DNA of 64,000 nucleotides from UBA8828 sp964510855 (GTDB lineage: Bacteria; Verrucomicrobiota; Verrucomicrobiia; Opitutales; UBA953), in NCBI GenBank assembly GCA_964510855.1, contig CAZEDB010000003.1:1-64000 (forward strand). Reading direction: 5' to 3'. The position numbers and the translations under genes were made by a program. Positions 61,270 through 64,000 of the stretch are shown here, piece after piece (position 1 is the first letter of the stretch; each line of letters opens with the position of its first letter). Below the pieces are notes generated by a model, which was not told the origin of the DNA, searched no databases, and worked only from the letters and a program-made list of their open reading frames with translations.

Positions 61270-62208
61270 ATGGCTGCGCCCTCCGAGCTTCTCAAGCTTC
61301 TCGCTGACCCCACGCGTGCGCGCATCGTCTTACTCCTAGCCGAGGGCGAAGTCTCGGTAGGTGAATTGCAAAGTATCTTAGGCATGAAGCAGGCGCGGAT
61401 CTCAACCCACCTCGCTCTATTACGCCGTGCCGGCGTAGCCGCTGACCGACGTGATGGAGCACGCGCCCACTACACTTTAGCACCGGGACTTTCCAGCGCC
61501 ACGCGCGAACTTTTAGTTGCGGTACAACATGGCCTCGCCAGCGACAGTCGTACGCAGGCTGATCTCCGAGCTTACCATCGACTAGTGGCGGCCCGTCGTC
61601 GTGAAACCGAAGTCTACTTTAATCGCGTGGCAGGCCAGCTCGGACGGCACTATTGCCCGGGTCGTTCGTGGGAAGCCATGGGGCAAATGCTGTGCTTACT
61701 TGTCCCTCGCCTACGCATCGCCGACTTGGGAGCGGGCGAAGGCGTCTTATCGCGGCTCTTGGCGCGTCGGGCTGAATTTGTCCACTGCATCGATAATTCC
61801 GCCCGGATGGTTAAGGTCGGCCGCGAATTGGCGCGCAAACAAGGCATTCGTAACCTCGACTACCTTCTTGGAGACATTGAAAAAGTCCCCCTCAAGACGA
61901 GTAGCGTCGACTTAGCACTCCTGAGCCAAGCCCTCCACCACGCCGAACACCCCCGCAAGGCCCTGGCCGAGGCTTATCGTATCCTTAAACCTGGCGGCCA
62001 AATCATGGTGCTCGACCTTAAGGCCCATCGCTTTGAAAAGGCGCGCGAACTCTATGCCGACCGCTGGCTAGGCTTTGAGGCCAATGATCTTGCGGACTGG
62101 CTCGACGGGGCTGGTTTTAAAGGGGTAGAGGTGCGTGCCGTAGCCAAAGAAGCCCGTGAGCCGGGGTTTGAAACCTTGCTGGCCGTAGGGGAAAAACCTC
62201 GCCGCTAA
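61270..62208 (+). CDS. ArsR-type regulator fused to a SAM-dependent methyltransferase
   Basis: 312 residues: ArsR winged-helix domain (~1-90; LLKLLADPTRARIVLLL, MKQARISTHLALLRRAGV), then a class I methyltransferase (~140-270; RIADLGAGEGVLSRLLA as motif I, DNSARMVKVGRELA, LKPGGQIMVLDLKAH). Such fusions occur in several phyla and act with methyl or metalloid metabolism, but the effector and substrate here are undefined. No metal-binding Cys pair is seen in the ArsR half. Confidence 0.85.
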   Translation: MAAPSELLKLLADPTRARIVLLLAEGEVSVGELQSILGMKQARISTHLALLRRAGVAADRRDGARAHYTLAPGLSSATRELLVAVQHGLASDSRTQADLRAYHRLVAARRRETEVYFNRVAGQLGRHYCPGRSWEAMGQMLCLLVPRLRIADLGAGEGVLSRLLARRAEFVHCIDNSARMVKVGRELARKQGIRNLDYLLGDIEKVPLKTSSVDLALLSQALHHAEHPRKALAEAYRILKPGGQIMVLDLKAHRFEKARELYADRWLGFEANDLADWLDGAGFKGVEVRAVAKEAREPGFETLLAVGEKPRR

Positions 62209-62272
62209 ATTTACCGTTGGGGCTTGGCAACCCCCGCCGCCGAGGGTAGGTCTTAAGGTCCATTCTCCCCCG

Positions 62273-64000
62273 ATGGCTTACCCTGTGTCACGCACCTATC
62301 GGATGGCCCAAGCCGCGCTTCTCGCGGTCCTCGTGGCCCTCGCTCCCCTGCCTCATGCTTGGGCTCAACAAGCTAAGCCTGCGGCTCGTGAAGAAAGCCC
62401 GACTGAGAAACTGTGGAATGAAGCGGAGAAGTTGCTTACCGAGAAAAAATTTGAGGCCGCATTGGCCAATTTTAAGAAACTCGAAGAGCAAGCCGACAAA
62501 GCGGGCTTAAGCACCGAAGCCAAGGCTGCGATTGTTTTTCGCCAAGCCTCATGTCTCTACTTCATAGCTGGTCGGACTAAGGCAGCAGCCGATTGGGCTA
62601 ACCTCGAGCAAACCTTGACGCGCTTTCTCACCACTTACCCAGCGGGTACGGGTGCGTTGCTAGATCCCAATAACAACATGCGGGGAGCGGCGCGCCTCAC
62701 CATGATTGAAGCCTATGGCAATCAATCGAAATGGGATGAAGCCTTGCGGGATCTTGAAACGCTGCGCCGCCCCAGCCCCGAGACCCGGGAAGAAGACCGC
62801 GTCCTCGCCTTCGTCTTAACCGCTAAGGTATTAGAGTTACGGGCCAAAGGCCGTTCGCCCGACGAACTCAAGCAAGCGCTAGGTCAGGCCATGAATCTCT
62901 TAAAGTCTGTCATCGCCCAAGGTATCGGTACGCCTGAGCGTCGCGAGGCAGCCAATAAACTGGTCGAAGTCTACACCGCGCTCGGTATGGCAAAAGACGC
63001 CGAGCAACTTCGGGCGGAAATCGAAGCCAAGGGCGTGGGTTCACCTGCGGAATTAGTACGAGCCAATGTTCAACGCCTAGAAATTGGCGACGCCCGCTTC
63101 CAAGCCGCCGAAGGCGAAGCTGATGTTAAAGCACGAGAGGAATTATATCGTCAGGCTTTAGCCAGCTATCAGGGCACCCTTCGCCGGGCCGCTTTGAGCC
63201 GGGCCCTGACCGCGGCAGTTGAATCGCGCCAGCAAGAGATCGACCGCTTAAATCGCACCTTCACCAACCCGGACGACGCCCAGAAGGCTCAGATCGAAGC
63301 CGCTAAAGCCCAGTATGATGAAGTGGCGCGCATTCAAACCGAGTTTAGTGCGAACAAGTTTTATGATGCGATTATCTCCTATCGCATCGGTCTTTGCCTG
63401 CTTGAACTCAATCGCCCTTGGGAGGCCTTCGTAGCCTTCCGCGATATTTTCCAGAGCAATCCTGATTTTGATAAAATCTCAGGAGCCTACTACTACTACA
63501 TCGATGCCCTTCGACGCATTGGTCGCAATGAAGAGGCCCTGAAAGTCAGCAAAGAATTCTTAGGTAAGTTCCCCGAATCGCCCGAAGCCGGTCCCATTGC
63601 CCTAGGTCTAGGCGAGATCTGCATGGAGCAAGAGGAGTACGATCAAGCCATCGAACAGTTTAATTGGGCTAAGACTAATGTTAAAGGGCTCGATAACGCC
63701 TCACTGCAAGAAATTGATTTTGGTATTATCCGTGCGCTTTTCTCCAATGTTGAATGGGCTAAAGCCCGCACCGCGCTCGAAGCCTTCCTGCAAAAATATC
63801 CGACCAGCCCCGCCAAGGAATCAGCCACCTACATGCTGGGCCTAACCTGGTTCTATGAAGGAAAATACGCTGAGACGGTAGGTAACAAAGATAAGCCCGG
63901 CGCCCTTACCACCTATTTCAAAGACTTCCCCAAAGGCCAGCATGCCAGTGATGTCCTCTATCGACTCGGCGTGGTTTCACTCAACATCGGTACCGACACG
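62273..64000 (+). CDS. Exported TPR-repeat protein, 3'-truncated by the window end
   Basis: Begins with ATG at 62273 and reads 576 codons without a stop to the last base. Signal peptide (~1-32, ending PHAWA), then helical repeats with TPR-like spacing throughout (for example AEKLLTEKKFEAALANFKKL, ALKVSKEFLGKFPESPEAGP, ALEAFLQKYPTSPAKESATYMLG), Ala/Glu/Lys-rich. Probably an outer-membrane or periplasmic assembly scaffold; function unknown. 64 bases after the methyltransferase fusion gene. Confidence 0.85.
   Translation, partial: MAYPVSRTYRMAQAALLAVLVALAPLPHAWAQQAKPAAREESPTEKLWNEAEKLLTEKKFEAALANFKKLEEQADKAGLSTEAKAAIVFRQASCLYFIAGRTKAAADWANLEQTLTRFLTTYPAGTGALLDPNNNMRGAARLTMIEAYGNQSKWDEALRDLETLRRPSPETREEDRVLAFVLTAKVLELRAKGRSPDELKQALGQAMNLLKSVIAQGIGTPERREAANKLVEVYTALGMAKDAEQLRAEIEAKGVGSPAELVRANVQRLEIGDARFQAAEGEADVKAREELYRQALASYQGTLRRAALSRALTAAVESRQQEIDRLNRTFTNPDDAQKAQIEAAKAQYDEVARIQTEFSANKFYDAIISYRIGLCLLELNRPWEAFVAFRDIFQSNPDFDKISGAYYYYIDALRRIGRNEEALKVSKEFLGKFPESPEAGPIALGLGEICMEQEEYDQAIEQFNWAKTNVKGLDNASLQEIDFGIIRALFSNVEWAKARTALEAFLQKYPTSPAKESATYMLGLTWFYEGKYAETVGNKDKPGALTTYFKDFPKGQHASDVLYRLGVVSLNIGTDT

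Overview
The window looks like chromosomal DNA from a Gram-negative member of the Verrucomicrobiota, most likely an Opitutae-type lineage. The grounds are two secreted proteins with PEP-CTERM tails, a very long GreA-type elongation factor of the kind otherwise known from Chlamydiae and relatives, a TIGR03790-family protein, and genes for lipid A, heptose and LPS-transport functions (lpxA, gmhB, lptE, an MCE/MlaD protein). Genes are densely packed with many 4-base stop/start overlaps. Most starts have no recognisable Shine-Dalgarno sequence. No prophage, insertion sequence, CRISPR array or rRNA operon is visible.

Layout. 0-9.4 kb: lipoprotein MsrB, a membrane protein, a Gph-like phosphatase, ligA, an SGNH hydrolase, two tandem PEP-CTERM paralogues embedded in palindromic repeats, a DinJ/YafQ-type toxin-antitoxin pair, an ecotin, serB and a SRPBCC protein. 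9.4-17.2 kb: pyrC-tgt, tRNA-Val(CAC), a secreted 16-residue-repeat protein, corA and priA. 17.2-25.4 kb, minus strand: rpmI-rplT-pheS-pheT-gatC-gatA-gatB and a membrane protein, a large translation cluster. 25.5-32.8 kb: peroxiredoxin, infC, an amidase, crcB, a TIGR03790 protein, rpsA and a cardiolipin synthase. 32.8-43.9 kb: metX and fur (divergent), a MurU-AmgK-like fusion, a lipoprotein plus a large coiled-coil membrane protein, glyS, an MCE protein, pheA and scpB. 43.9-52.7 kb: ilvD, pgi, a coiled-coil protein, a 54-residue lipoprotein, rsmI, an unknown gene, lpxA, pdxA, a periplasmic binding protein and a Cys/Lys-rich secreted protein. 52.7-64 kb: gmhB, rpmF-plsX-fabH-TPR-lptE-rpe, rlmN, the long greA-like gene, an ArsR-methyltransferase fusion and a TPR protein that runs off the end.

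Most of the content is housekeeping: translation, envelope biogenesis and amino-acid or cofactor synthesis. The most notable pattern cuts across genes. Four proteins that usually carry structural zinc sites (LigA, Tgt, L32, GmhB) have lost some or all zinc-binding residues while otherwise looking intact. Other points worth attention are promoter boxes placed so that transcripts would begin at or next to the start codon, a tandem duplication of a PEP-CTERM gene with its terminator and flanking palindromes, an ecotin with Arg at the primary specificity site and no disulfide cysteines, and an unclassified Cys/Lys-rich secreted protein.
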